Source: an uncultured beta proteobacterium (GTDB lineage: Bacteria; Pseudomonadota; Gammaproteobacteria; Burkholderiales; Rhodocyclaceae). From it: a stretch of 64,000 bases of DNA. The notes under the pieces were generated by a model. That model worked only from the letters and a program-made list of their open reading frames with translations. It was not told the DNA's origin and did not search any database. The position numbers and the translations under genes are program-made. Within the stretch, counting starts at the first letter, position 1. Every line of letters begins with the position of its first letter. Positions 25,004-33,856 of this stretch are shown one piece after another. The DNA is taken from positions 1 to 64,000 of the forward strand of contig CAISOB010000021.1 in the NCBI GenBank assembly GCA_903886975.1. The letters are read 5' to 3'.

Positions 25004-26110
25004 TTAGACGATGGTCCGCGAAGTCTCCTTGTCGAAAATATGGATCTTCGACAGCTTCAAGATCACCTCGAGCGCCTGCCCCACCTGCAGCAAGCGCTCC
25101 GGCACCGCCATGCGGGCGACCAGCGAGTGTGTGCCGGAGGTGAGATAGACGAAGAGTTCCGATCCCAGCGTCTCAACCACATCGGCGCACGCTTTCAGGA
25201 CGTTTCCGTCACCGCCCGGGCTCGTTGCCGGATCGTGCGCGGCAATGTCTTCCGGGCGCACGCCGAGGACGACCGGCCGGCCGACATAGGCTTCGAGGTC
25301 GGCGCGAAACGCTTGCGGCACCTTCAAGCGGAAATCGCCGGCGTCGATGAACATGACCCCGTTTTCCACGATCAGCGTGACGTCGATGAAGTTCATTCCC
25401 GGCGAACCGATGAAGCCGGCAACGAAGCGATTCACCGGATGCGCATAGACCTCCAGGGGTACGCCGGTCTGCTGCAGCACGCCCTTGTTCATGATGAAAA
25501 TCCGATCGGCCATGGTCATCGCTTCGACCTGGTCGTGCGTGACGTAAATGATCGTCGCTTCAAGCCGGCGATGCAGCTTGCTGATCTCGGCACGCATCGC
25601 CACGCGCAGCTTGGCGTCGAGGTTGGACAGCGGTTCGTCGAACAGGAAGACCTTGGGCTTTCTGACGATGGCCCGGCCGACCGCGACGCGCTGCCGCTGG
25701 CCACCGGAAAGTTCTTTCGGCTTGCGGTCGAGCAGATCGCGGATGCCGAGGATGTCGGCGGCTTCCTCGACGCGGGTATCAATCTCTTCCTTGGTGAGCT
25801 GGCGTATCTTCAGCCCGAAGCCCATGTTGTCGCGCACATTCATGTGCGGGTAGAGCGCGTAGTTCTGGAAAACCATCGCAATGTCGCGGTCCTTGGGCGC
25901 CAGATCATTGACCAGCGTATCGCCGATGTAAATCTGACCCGAGCTCACCGTCTCCAGGCCGGCAATCATGCGCAGCGCCGTGGTCTTGCCGCAGCCGGAC
26001 GAACCGACGAGGACGGCAAACTCCTTGTCTTGAATTTCGATCGACAGATTGTCGACCGCCGCCACCGACCCGAATTGCTTCACAACATTCTTCAAGACCA
26101 CGCTGGACAT
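25004..26110 (-). CDS. Sugar ABC transporter ATP-binding protein (UgpC/MsmK/SmoK type)
   Basis: The 368-residue ATPase has Walker A GSSGCGKTTALRM (about residues 36-48), the Q-loop in VFQNYALYPHM, signature LSGGQRQRVAVGRAIV, Walker B VFLFDEPLSNLD and the H-switch THDQVEAM. A C-terminal OB-fold regulatory domain of about 130 residues includes VLGVRPEDI. It energises the two permeases and is the first gene of the operon. AAGAGGT lies 7 bases before the ATG. An inverted repeat and a TATAAT lie in the upstream region. Confidence 0.95.
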   Translation of the reverse strand: MSSVVLKNVVKQFGSVAAVDNLSIEIQDKEFAVLVGSSGCGKTTALRMIAGLETVSSGQIYIGDTLVNDLAPKDRDIAMVFQNYALYPHMNVRDNMGFGLKIRQLTKEEIDTRVEEAADILGIRDLLDRKPKELSGGQRQRVAVGRAIVRKPKVFLFDEPLSNLDAKLRVAMRAEISKLHRRLEATIIYVTHDQVEAMTMADRIFIMNKGVLQQTGVPLEVYAHPVNRFVAGFIGSPGMNFIDVTLIVENGVMFIDAGDFRLKVPQAFRADLEAYVGRPVVLGVRPEDIAAHDPATSPGGDGNVLKACADVVETLGSELFVYLTSGTHSLVARMAVPERLLQVGQALEVILKLSKIHIFDKETSRTIV

Positions 26111-26157
26111 TTCACTGACCTCTTGTTCTGATTCAAGCCGCTGGACATTGGTGCGCG

Positions 26158-26194
26158 AACACGCTTTGATCGGCTATTGGAACCGAAGCGTGTT
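26158..26194. promoter_or_regulatory. 9-bp inverted repeat upstream of the sugar ABC operon
   Basis: AACACGCTT (26158-26166) and AAGCGTGTT (26186-26194) are a perfect inverted repeat with a 19-bp spacer, centred 66 bp before the ATPase start. They lie just downstream of a minus-strand TATAAT (26212-26207), so a bound regulator would block elongation or initiation. No regulator gene is adjacent. Operator function is inference. Confidence 0.45.
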
Positions 26195-26206
26195 TAAACT
26201 CTGTGC

Positions 26207-26212
26207 ATTATA
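26207..26212 (-). promoter_or_regulatory. Consensus -10 box of the sugar ABC operon promoter
   Basis: TATAAT on the minus strand, about 100 bp before the ATPase start codon. The -35 region at the right distance (TAGTGA) is poor, as expected for an activated promoter. Confidence 0.4.
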
Positions 26213-26298
26213 GAAACAAAAACCGCGATTCACTACGCCGTCCTTGCACCCGACCCTCAGCGGATGTTGGGTCGCTGCTCCCTCGACGATGGCAAAAT

Positions 26299-27645
26299 TC
26301 ACCGCAAAGATTCGATGGCCAGGCCGATCGCCAGCGCTCTTCTGTCATGCATGGCCGGGCCGCAGACCATCAGGCCGACCGGCGCGCTGCCCGCTTCGTG
26401 ACAAGGAATCGACAAGGCGCAACCATCGAGGAAGTTGATGATCGACGGGTTTCGCAACATCAACGCATTGGCCTGCCGGTAAGCGTCGTCGCTCGCGACG
26501 AGTTCGGCGACTGGCGGCGCGACGATCGGCGTCGTCGGCATCAGCAGCGCATCGAACGCGGCGAGATCGGCCTCTACTTCGGCGACCCACAGCGTGCGGG
26601 CACTCTGCAATTCGATGAAATCGGCGGCCGACATCTTGCTGCCGCGGCGTATGCGATACATCACGCGCGGGTCGTAACGATCGCCTGAACGCTCGATCAA
26701 ATGCCGGTGCCAGGCCCAGGCCTCGGCCGCCGTAAAACCGCCCGTGGCGTTGATTTCGGCGAGCCTGGCGAAGGCCGGCAGAGGAATTTCGTCGATCAGC
26801 GCGCCGGCCGCCGACAGCCTTGTCATAGCGGCGGAAAATGACGCAGCAACCTGCGCATCCATATTTTCGAGTACCACGGTGGTCGGGACCGCCAGGCGCA
26901 AACCGCGCAGCCGCGCCGGTTCGAGTGGCAAAACTGCGTCTCCCGCAAGAATCGCGTCGAGGCAGGCGCAACAGGAGACCGTGGTCGCGATCGGGCCGAT
27001 CGAATCAAGATTGGCCGAGAGCGGCAGCGCGCCGCGTGTCGACACGCGCCGTGCCGTCGGCTTGAAACCGACGAGGCCGCAAAGCGCTGCCGGAATGCGC
27101 ACCGAACCGCCGGTGTCGGTACCTATCCCGGCGACCGCCATGCCGTCGCTCACCGACACCGCCGCGCCCGACGACGAACCGCCGGGGATGCGGCCGGTCT
27201 CGCGGTCCCAGGGGTTTAGCGGCGTTCCATAGTGCGGATTGATTCCCAGCCCCGAGTAAGCGAACTCGGTCATATTGGTGCGGCCGATGATCACCGCGCC
27301 GGCGGCGAGCAGCCGCTTGACGACATCGGCGTGTTCCTTGGCGACCGGTTCCCCTATCCTGACCACCGATCCGGCCAGGGTCGTTTCGCCGGCCATGTCG
27401 AGGATGTCCTTGATCGATATCGGCAAGCCGTCGATCGCCGAGCGGCTGAGTCCCGCTGCACGCAAGGTATCGGAGGCCCGTGCGGTGGCGCGCGCGGCTT
27501 CGGCGTAGACGCGCGTAAAAGCCCGCGCGCCCTCGCCTGCCGGCGCCTCGATCCGTTCGAGCGAGGCTTCGGTAATGGCGAGCGAACTGCTGCGACCGGC
27601 GCGCAGCGCAGCCGCGTATTCCTGGATTGTTGTCATCGGTGGCAT
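26299..27645 (-). CDS. Amidase (amidase signature family)
   Basis: The 448-residue product has the Ser-cisSer-Lys triad of the amidase signature family: Lys in DGLPISIKDILD, then GGSSSGAAVSVSDGMAVAGI and the nucleophile segment GTDTGGSVRIPAALCGLVG. It hydrolyses an amide; the substrate cannot be read from sequence. GatA is excluded as the likely role because no gatB or gatC is present. Starts at 27645 or three codons later (27636) are both possible; the region before is non-coding. It is divergent from the helicase. Confidence 0.88.
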   Translation of the reverse strand: MPPMTTIQEYAAALRAGRSSSLAITEASLERIEAPAGEGARAFTRVYAEAARATARASDTLRAAGLSRSAIDGLPISIKDILDMAGETTLAGSVVRIGEPVAKEHADVVKRLLAAGAVIIGRTNMTEFAYSGLGINPHYGTPLNPWDRETGRIPGGSSSGAAVSVSDGMAVAGIGTDTGGSVRIPAALCGLVGFKPTARRVSTRGALPLSANLDSIGPIATTVSCCACLDAILAGDAVLPLEPARLRGLRLAVPTTVVLENMDAQVAASFSAAMTRLSAAGALIDEIPLPAFARLAEINATGGFTAAEAWAWHRHLIERSGDRYDPRVMYRIRRGSKMSAADFIELQSARTLWVAEVEADLAAFDALLMPTTPIVAPPVAELVASDDAYRQANALMLRNPSIINFLDGCALSIPCHEAGSAPVGLMVCGPAMHDRRALAIGLAIESLR

Positions 27646-27803
27646 GATCTTTCGTCCGCTGCAATGCGGCTTATGAACGCGCCGGCAATTTATCACGGCG
27701 GCAAGTCCGTGGAGTATGTCGACATCGTCAAGCTGACGCAAGCGCAATGCGCGAGGTGGTAACGGCGGTGGTGCGCTGCTTGAGTCGACGCGGCACGTCG
27801 CCC

Positions 27804-27831
27804 TTGCACAGCTAGCGCTACTGTATATAAT
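27804..27831 (+). promoter_or_regulatory. Sigma70-type promoter of the helicase operon
   Basis: TTGCAC (27804-27809) and a perfect TATAAT (27826-27831) with a 16-bp spacer. The predicted transcript start near 27838 gives a leader of only about 17 bases before the small upstream ORF. Confidence 0.65.
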
Positions 27832-27854
27832 CACAGTACGTAAGGAACCCGCCC

Positions 27855-27944
27855 ATGACCCGCAATCGCATCGCCGAGCACCGCACGCCTCCTGTCGATC
27901 GCCTATTCATCGCCGCCGCCGGCATGCACGGCCGCGGCCAATGA
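27855..27944 (+). CDS. Short leader ORF coupled to the helicase gene, 29 aa
   Basis: An ATG with AAGGA 8 bases upstream opens a 29-codon frame (beginning MTRNRIAEHRTPP, ending MHGRGQ). Its stop TGA overlaps the helicase ATG as ATGA. With the promoter only 17 bases upstream, ribosomes must enter here before reaching the helicase. The peptide is basic and has no recognisable family. It may act only through coupling. Confidence 0.5.
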   Translation: MTRNRIAEHRTPPVDRLFIAAAGMHGRGQ

Positions 27945-30019
27945 ACGATACGACAAGCACAGTCGTTCCCGATTACCTGTCGGCTCTGAACGAGGCGCAA
28001 CGAGAAGCCGCATGCTATGGCGGCGATTCCGCGCAAGCTGCCGGGCCGCTTCTGGTGATCGCCGGCGCCGGCTCGGGCAAGACCAGCACCCTCGCCCATC
28101 GCGTCGCGCACCTGCTGGCCCAGGGTGCCGACCCTGGACGCATCCTGCTGCTGACCTTCTCGCGCCGTGCGGCCGACGAAATGACGCGGCGCGTGCAGCG
28201 CATCGCCGGCCTCGTTTCACAGCGACACGGTCGCCTGGCCAGCGCCGGTTTCTCCTGGTCGGGAACCTTCCACAGTGTCGGCGCGCGGCTTCTGCGCGAA
28301 TATGCCGGCCGCATCGGGCTCGATGCGGCCTTCACGATCCACGACCGCGAGGATTCAGCCGATCTGATCAACCTCGCACGCCATGAACTCGGTTTCTCGG
28401 GCAAGGGCAAGCGCTTCCCGCTGAAGGGAACCTGCCTCGCGATCTATTCGGCGGTCGTCAATACGCAGGGCGAGCTCGCGGCAATCCTGCAAACGACCTT
28501 CCCCTGGTGCGCCGAATGGGAGACCGAGCTGAAGAGCCTGTTCCTCGCCTATGTCGAGGCCAAGCAGGCGCAGCAGGTCCTCGATTACGACGACCTCTTG
28601 CTCTACTGGGCGCAAATGGTCAGCGATCCCGTCCTCGCCGCTGAAATCGGCGATCGTTTCAGCCATATCCTGGTCGATGAATACCAGGACACCAACCACC
28701 TGCAAGCCGCGCTGCTCCTTGCCATGAAGCCCGACGGACGCGGCCTGACGGTGGTTGGCGACGACGCCCAGTCGATTTACAGTTTCCGCGGCGCGACGGT
28801 ACGCAATATTCTCGACTACCCACAATGCTTCGACCCGCCGGCGCGGCTGATCACACTGGAACGCAACTACCGTTCGACGCAGCCGATTCTGGCCGCCGCC
28901 AACGCGGTGATCGCTATCGCCAAGGAGCGTTACAGCAAGGACTTGTGGAGCGAACGCGAGTCGGCGCAAAAGCCGCAACTCGTGTCCGTGCGCGACGAAG
29001 TCGATCAGGCGGTCTGCGTCGTCGAAAACGTTCTCGCGCGCCGCGAAGCAGGAATCAAGCTGACCGCGCAGGCGGTGCTCTTCCGCGCGTCGTCGCACAG
29101 CGCCCGCCTCGAGATCGAACTTACCCGGCGCAATATTCCGTTCGTGAAATTCGGCGGACTCAAGTTCCTCGAAGCGCGCCACGTCAAGGACGTGCTCGCC
29201 ATCCTGCGCTGGGCCCAGAATCCGCGCGACCGCATTTCGGGCTTTCGCGCCATCCAGCTGCTGCCGGGGATCGGGCCGAAAACCGCCGGCCGCATCGTCG
29301 CCAACGTGATCGCCGCCGCGCCCGGCTGCGCACTGCTCGCCGAACAACCGGTACCGGAGAGCGGACAAACGGCGTGGCTCGAATTCGTCGCCCTGATCGA
29401 AGGCTTGGGTGTCGGTCGCAATTGGCCGGCGCCGCTCGAGAAGGTCGCGCTGTGGTATGAAGCGCAAATGGACCGCCTGTTCGATGACGCGACTATGCGT
29501 ATCGCCGACGTCCAGCAGCTCGCGCGCATCGCCGCGACCTATCCGAACCAGGAACGATTTCTCACCGAGCTGACCCTCGATCCACCCGATGCGACGAGCG
29601 ACGAAGCGGGTCCGCCGCTGCTCGACGAAGATTACCTGATCCTGTCGACGATCCATTCAGCCAAGGGCAAGGAATGGTCGGCCGTTTCCGTCCTCAACGT
29701 CGTCGATGGCTGCATGCCATCGGACCTGGCGACCGGCAGCGACTCGGAGATCGAAGAGGAACGCCGCCTGCTCTACGTCGCCATGACCCGCGCCAAGGAC
29801 CAGCTCGAACTCATGGTGCCGCAGCGCTTCTACACCTCGGGGCAAGCCGCAAGCGGCGACCGGCACGTCTATGCCAACCGCACGCGCTTCATTCCGAATC
29901 GCCTGCTCGCGCACTTCGACAACCGCGTCTGGCCCCAGGTCGCAGCGCTGGCCGCGGCGGTCGATGCCGGTCAGTCGCAGATCGATCTTGCCGCGCGCAT
30001 GCGCGGCATGTGGCGCTGA
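27941..30019 (+). CDS. UvrD/PcrA-like superfamily 1 ATP-dependent DNA helicase
   Basis: The 692-residue protein contains the SF1A helicase motifs in order: Walker A AGAGSGKTSTLAHR, the TFSRRAADEM segment (Ia), VDEYQDTNHLQ (II), GDDAQSIYSFRGA (III), LERNYRSTQPIL (IV), LSTIHSAKGKEW (V) and EEERRLLYVAMTRAKD (VI). It is slightly shorter than UvrD (about 720) and lacks the usual UvrD C-terminal Tudor-like tail. It probably unwinds DNA in repair or clears stalled complexes. Domain 1B/2B regions are intact. It is translationally coupled to a short leader ORF. Confidence 0.93.
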   Translation: MNDTTSTVVPDYLSALNEAQREAACYGGDSAQAAGPLLVIAGAGSGKTSTLAHRVAHLLAQGADPGRILLLTFSRRAADEMTRRVQRIAGLVSQRHGRLASAGFSWSGTFHSVGARLLREYAGRIGLDAAFTIHDREDSADLINLARHELGFSGKGKRFPLKGTCLAIYSAVVNTQGELAAILQTTFPWCAEWETELKSLFLAYVEAKQAQQVLDYDDLLLYWAQMVSDPVLAAEIGDRFSHILVDEYQDTNHLQAALLLAMKPDGRGLTVVGDDAQSIYSFRGATVRNILDYPQCFDPPARLITLERNYRSTQPILAAANAVIAIAKERYSKDLWSERESAQKPQLVSVRDEVDQAVCVVENVLARREAGIKLTAQAVLFRASSHSARLEIELTRRNIPFVKFGGLKFLEARHVKDVLAILRWAQNPRDRISGFRAIQLLPGIGPKTAGRIVANVIAAAPGCALLAEQPVPESGQTAWLEFVALIEGLGVGRNWPAPLEKVALWYEAQMDRLFDDATMRIADVQQLARIAATYPNQERFLTELTLDPPDATSDEAGPPLLDEDYLILSTIHSAKGKEWSAVSVLNVVDGCMPSDLATGSDSEIEEERRLLYVAMTRAKDQLELMVPQRFYTSGQAASGDRHVYANRTRFIPNRLLAHFDNRVWPQVAALAAAVDAGQSQIDLAARMRGMWR

Positions 30020-30037
30020 TTAGCCTGACGTTCGAAA

Positions 30038-30478
30038 TCAAGACTCGCCGCTCGTCCTGCGCACGCTGGCGAGCGATCCGGGCCAGGTCTCGTATTGCGG
30101 CAAGCCGTCGGTGATTTCCAACCACGGCGCCTTCGAGCCGACAAAGAAATGGCCTTCGGCTTTGTTGGTCGGCGCCTGGTCAAGGCCGCCCAGCGGCACG
30201 CCGATCTTTTCCGGATCGTTGTCGTAAGTGCTGATCAGGCTCGAGCCGCAGACCGAACAGAAATGCTTGACGACAAACTCCGACGAGTGGAAGCCTTTGA
30301 CCAGTTCCTCGCCCCGGGTCCAACTGAACTGTGATGACCTGATCGTCGCCCGTGTTCTGAAAGCTGCGCCGTGCCATCGGCGGCAGCGCGAACAGTGGCA
30401 GTGAAAGATCGGCCCCAGTTCTCCTTCGATGCGGTAGGCGACGCCTTCACAGAGACAGCGACCAGTTAATACCTGCAT
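30038..30478 (-). CDS. GFA (glutathione-dependent formaldehyde-activating enzyme-like) family protein
   Basis: The 146-residue zinc-binding protein has the GFA cysteine set: GRCLCEGV, then CHCSRCRRWHGAAF and FCSVCGSSL. These bind two zinc ions; in Gfa the site holds glutathione, but most members have unknown thiol-related substrates. Start 30478 has GGGGAAG upstream. It follows the ABC exporter gene in the same direction with a 73-bp gap and converges with the helicase. Confidence 0.88.
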   Translation of the reverse strand: MQVLTGRCLCEGVAYRIEGELGPIFHCHCSRCRRWHGAAFRTRATIRSSQFSWTRGEELVKGFHSSEFVVKHFCSVCGSSLISTYDNDPEKIGVPLGGLDQAPTNKAEGHFFVGSKAPWLEITDGLPQYETWPGSLASVRRTSGES

Positions 30479-30551
30479 GGCTCTTCCCCTTTTTTGACTC
30501 ACGATCCAATTACACCATGTCGGCAAGGCGGGTGGGACATGGCAATGCGCT

Positions 30552-32294
30552 TCATGCTGAAAATTGCAAGCGCGCCAGATGCGCGTAAAGCCCTTCCTGG
30601 CGCAGCAGTTCGGCGTGGCTGCCGGTCTCGGTGATGCGCCCATGTTCCATGACGACGATGCGCCCGGCGCGCTGCACGGTGGCGAGGCGGTGCGCGATGA
30701 CCAGCGTCGTGCGATCCTGCATCAGCTTCTCGAGTGCTGCCTGGACCAGGCGCTCACTCTCCGCATCGAGCGCCGAGGTGGCTTCGTCGAGCAGCAGGAT
30801 CGGCCGGTCGGCGAGCAGCGCACGGGCGATCGCGATACGCTGGCGCTGGCCGCCCGAAAGGCGCACGCCACGCTCGCCGAGATCAGCGTCATATCCGCCC
30901 GGCAGCTGCCTGACGAAATCGTCGGCATAAGCCGCGGCGCAGGCCGCGCACACCTCGTCGAGACTCGCGTCCGGGCGCGCATAGCGGACGTTCTCCAGAA
31001 CGCTGGTGGCGAAGATCACCGCCTCCTGCGGCACCAGCGCGATGCAGGCGCGCACCGCCTGCGGGTCGGCAGCCGAAAGCGCCACGCCGTCGAGACAGAT
31101 CCGCCCGGCCTGGGGATCGTAAAAGCGCAGGAGCAATTGGAACACCGTCGTCTTTCCGGCGCCCGACGGGCCGACCAGCGCGACGGTCTCGCCCGGCGCC
31201 ACATCGAGGCTGAAGTTATTCAGGGCGAGCATGTCGGGCCGCGAAGGGTAGCTGAAGTTGACTTCGGCGAAAGCGATCGCCCCGCGCGGCTGCGCCGGAA
31301 GCGGCAAGGGATTGGCCGGCACACTGACCTCGGCCTGCACGGCAAGCAACTCGAGCAGCCGTTCGGTGGCGCCGGCCGCGCGTTGCAAATCGCCCCATGA
31401 TTCGGACAGCGCGCCGACCGATCCGGCGACGAGCGCTGCGTAAAAGACGAAAGCGGAAAGCTGACCGGGGCTGATGCGTCCGGCCAGAACGTCGTGGCCG
31501 CCCATCCACAGGATCAGCGAGATGGCGCCGAAGACCAGGATCATCACCGCGGCGACCAGGGTCGCGCGGTTGCGGATGCGCGAGAGCGCGGTGGCGAAGC
31601 CGCGCTCGACGAGCGCCGCGAAATCACGCCGGTCGGCATCCTCGTGGCCGTAGGCCTGGACGATGCGGATCTCGTGGATGGTCTCGTCGATGCGGTTGCC
31701 CAAATCGGCGACGCGATCCTGGCTGATGCGCGCGAAGCGCCGCACGCGCCGCCCGAAGAGGACGATCGGAATGACCACCAGCGGGACGCCGCCCAGCACC
31801 ATCAGCGTCAGTTTCAGGCTGGTGGTGAATAGCAGCACAAGTCCGCCGATCAGCATCAGGACGTTGCGCAGGGCGATCGACAGCGTCGATCCGATGGCCT
31901 GTTCGATCAGCGTCGTGTCGGCGGTCAGGCGTGAAATCACCGAACCGGTTCGGCCCATTTCGAAATATGACGGCGGCAATGAGAGCAGGTGGTCGAACAC
32001 GCGCCGGCGCAAGTCGGCGGTCACGCGCTCGCCGAGCCACGAGACATTGTAGAAGCGCGTATAGGTTGCCGCCGCGAGCAAAGCGATGACGCCGAACATG
32101 CCGAGCAGCGCGCGATCGAGCCAGGCCGGATCGCCGGCGGCAAAGCCGCGGTCGATCACGGCGCGCAGGCCCTGGCCGACGCCGAGCATGGCCAGCGCCG
32201 CGATGACCAGCGCGATCGCCGCGATGATCACGCGCCGGCGATAGGGCTTGAGCAGGGCGACGACGATATGGGTCTGGTTTCTCGGAGCGGACAT
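30552..32294 (-). CDS. ABC exporter, fused permease and ATPase (MsbA/lipid-drug type)
   Basis: The 580-residue half-transporter has six membrane helices (first at about 20-42) and a nucleotide-binding domain with GPSGAGKTTVFQLLLRFYD, the signature LSGGQRQRIAIARALL, DEATSALD and AHRLATVQ. It works as a homodimer exporting a lipid or other hydrophobic compound. The coupling-helix regions are normal. The start at 32294 is preferred: the protein then begins SAPRNQTHIVVALLKPYRRR directly before helix 1. The upstream ATG adds a stretch without protein-like character. Confidence 0.92.
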   Translation of the reverse strand: MSAPRNQTHIVVALLKPYRRRVIIAAIALVIAALAMLGVGQGLRAVIDRGFAAGDPAWLDRALLGMFGVIALLAAATYTRFYNVSWLGERVTADLRRRVFDHLLSLPPSYFEMGRTGSVISRLTADTTLIEQAIGSTLSIALRNVLMLIGGLVLLFTTSLKLTLMVLGGVPLVVIPIVLFGRRVRRFARISQDRVADLGNRIDETIHEIRIVQAYGHEDADRRDFAALVERGFATALSRIRNRATLVAAVMILVFGAISLILWMGGHDVLAGRISPGQLSAFVFYAALVAGSVGALSESWGDLQRAAGATERLLELLAVQAEVSVPANPLPLPAQPRGAIAFAEVNFSYPSRPDMLALNNFSLDVAPGETVALVGPSGAGKTTVFQLLLRFYDPQAGRICLDGVALSAADPQAVRACIALVPQEAVIFATSVLENVRYARPDASLDEVCAACAAAYADDFVRQLPGGYDADLGERGVRLSGGQRQRIAIARALLADRPILLLDEATSALDAESERLVQAALEKLMQDRTTLVIAHRLATVQRAGRIVVMEHGRITETGSHAELLRQEGLYAHLARLQFSA

Positions 32295-32573
32295 GCGCTG
32301 ACGATAACACAGGCGTGCGCGGACGACTTTATGCACTCTGGGACAATGACCGACGGCCGGCGGCAAAAACGCCGATCATTGCGGCGCGTCGTGCGTCGCC
32401 GGCCGGCAATAATTGCCGCTCCGGCAAACCCGGCTCGCAAAACCAATGACCGGTCGCGCTTCGCGGGGCGGCACTTCCGATCTTTCCAAAAGTGGCCCGA
32501 ATCTTGCGGTCTTTCGGCTGACGCTGCCGGAAAACCTTTCCGGACAGCCCGTCAAAGCGTTACAGGAGGCCTC

Positions 32574-33560
32574 ATGTCACCGTTTTCGATCGCCAGTACC
32601 CTATTCAGTTTGCTTAGCTCAGTGTCGAGCAGCACGAGCACGCCATCGACGGCAAGCAGCGGCGTAACGACCGGCAGCGCCACCGATTTCTCGTCGGCGC
32701 TGCGCGTGGCATCGATCAAGGCGCAGTCGGTGAGCGATCTGCTCGGCTCGGTGTCCGGCAGCAGCAGTGCGTCGGACGGTCTCAACTTTCTGAGCGGAGG
32801 CAGCGCAGCGGGGGGAAGCGATCCCTTATCGCAGTTCGGCATGTCGACGACGACACAGGGTCTCTCGGCCAGCGGGCGCAATCTTTCGCTCTACGATCCG
32901 GAATCCGCGTACAAGATGATGAGCCTGATCAATAACGCGGACGTCACCTACAAGGCCCAGTATTCCGAACTGAGCGCAATGGATAGCGCCGTCGCCGGCA
33001 TGCAGCAGGCCGGCCAGACCTTGGGCACGACGAGTACCGCGATGGACAGCGCGAGCGTCAAGGCTCAACTGCAAACCTTTGCCGACAACTACAACGGCTG
33101 GATCAAACGCTTCGAGCCGACGGTGCAAAGTAACGGCGTGCTGGCCGGAACGCAGGCCGCGCAAGTCTCGCTGCACGAACTCGAGCAGAGTGTCGAGAAT
33201 CCCTTCAATGGCGCCGCGAATGGCATTCGCGGCCTGCAGGACATCGGCTTTAACATCGACCCGAACACTCACCTCGCCAGCCTCGATACAAACAAACTGG
33301 ATGCGGCGCTGGCCACCAACGCGCAAGGCGTCGTCAATACCATCGACCAGTTCAGCGCCAACTTTGCCAAGTCGGCCGAATTGCTCGACTCGGCCAACAA
33401 TTTCATCCCCAACCAGTTGGCCAATCTCAACGGCGCGATCAACTACATCGGCAACAACACGGCCTCACTACAGGCCGAATTCGGCAGCGGCGACCCGGCC
33501 AAGCCCTCGGCACAGATCGCCAAGGCCTTGGCTGCCTACAACCAGATGACCAGCAGCTAG
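32574..33560 (+). CDS. FliD-like hypothetical protein
   Basis: The 328-residue protein begins with a serine/threonine-rich, low-complexity region (residues 10-70) and becomes FliD-like from about residue 150. That part has FADNYNGWIKRFEPTVQSNG, a shallow repeat segment GIRGLQDIGFNIDPNTHLASL, DTNKLDAALATNAQGVV and a helical C-terminus. This resembles the C-terminal domain of the flagellar cap protein, but the protein is shorter, and no flagellar gene is adjacent. It may be a surface or filament-associated protein of unknown use. The start has CAGGAGG upstream, and there is no signal peptide, as in FliD. A strong hairpin follows the stop. Confidence 0.7.
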   Translation: MSPFSIASTLFSLLSSVSSSTSTPSTASSGVTTGSATDFSSALRVASIKAQSVSDLLGSVSGSSSASDGLNFLSGGSAAGGSDPLSQFGMSTTTQGLSASGRNLSLYDPESAYKMMSLINNADVTYKAQYSELSAMDSAVAGMQQAGQTLGTTSTAMDSASVKAQLQTFADNYNGWIKRFEPTVQSNGVLAGTQAAQVSLHELEQSVENPFNGAANGIRGLQDIGFNIDPNTHLASLDTNKLDAALATNAQGVVNTIDQFSANFAKSAELLDSANNFIPNQLANLNGAINYIGNNTASLQAEFGSGDPAKPSAQIAKALAAYNQMTSS

Positions 33561-33583
33561 CGCGCCAGCGCGCTCTGGGAATC

Positions 33584-33603
33584 CCGCCGCCGCATGGCGG
33601 CGG
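33584..33603 (+). terminator. Hairpin after the FliD-like gene
   Basis: CCGCCGCC-gcat-GGCGGCGG is a perfect 8-bp GC stem followed by ATTT. A smaller palindrome, AGCGCG-ccag-CGCGCT, lies at 33559-33574. The short T run makes it a moderate terminator candidate. Confidence 0.5.
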
Positions 33604-33634
33604 ATTTGCGTGCGCCCGATTCCTCGCGAAAGAT

Positions 33635-33663
33635 TTGTAGGCGGCACGGTAGCGGCCTATAAT
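33635..33663 (+). promoter_or_regulatory. Sigma70-type promoter upstream of the MaoC-Pta gene
   Basis: TTGTAG (33635-33640) and perfect TATAAT (33658-33663) with a 17-bp spacer. The leader to the start codon at 33857 would be about 185 bases long. Confidence 0.55.
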
Positions 33664-33856
33664 TTATTCCATCAATGGGGGGCTCCGATAATTTCTATTT
33701 CAAACGGGGTATGTCGTACGCTGCGCCCAGAACAGCAGCTGCGAGTGTGTAGCTTTCGCCTCTCACGAATGCGTTTGCCAAGTTTCCGACTGACTCGACC
33801 GTTGACGATGCTATGGCCCGCCTGGGCCGCTTCGCCGGGGTTCTTTGGGGAGCTTC

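Noticed and set aside
31989..32573. Upstream extension of the FliD-like frame
   Set aside because: It is antisense to the ABC exporter and lacks conservation; CAGGAGG before the ATG at 32574 decides the start.
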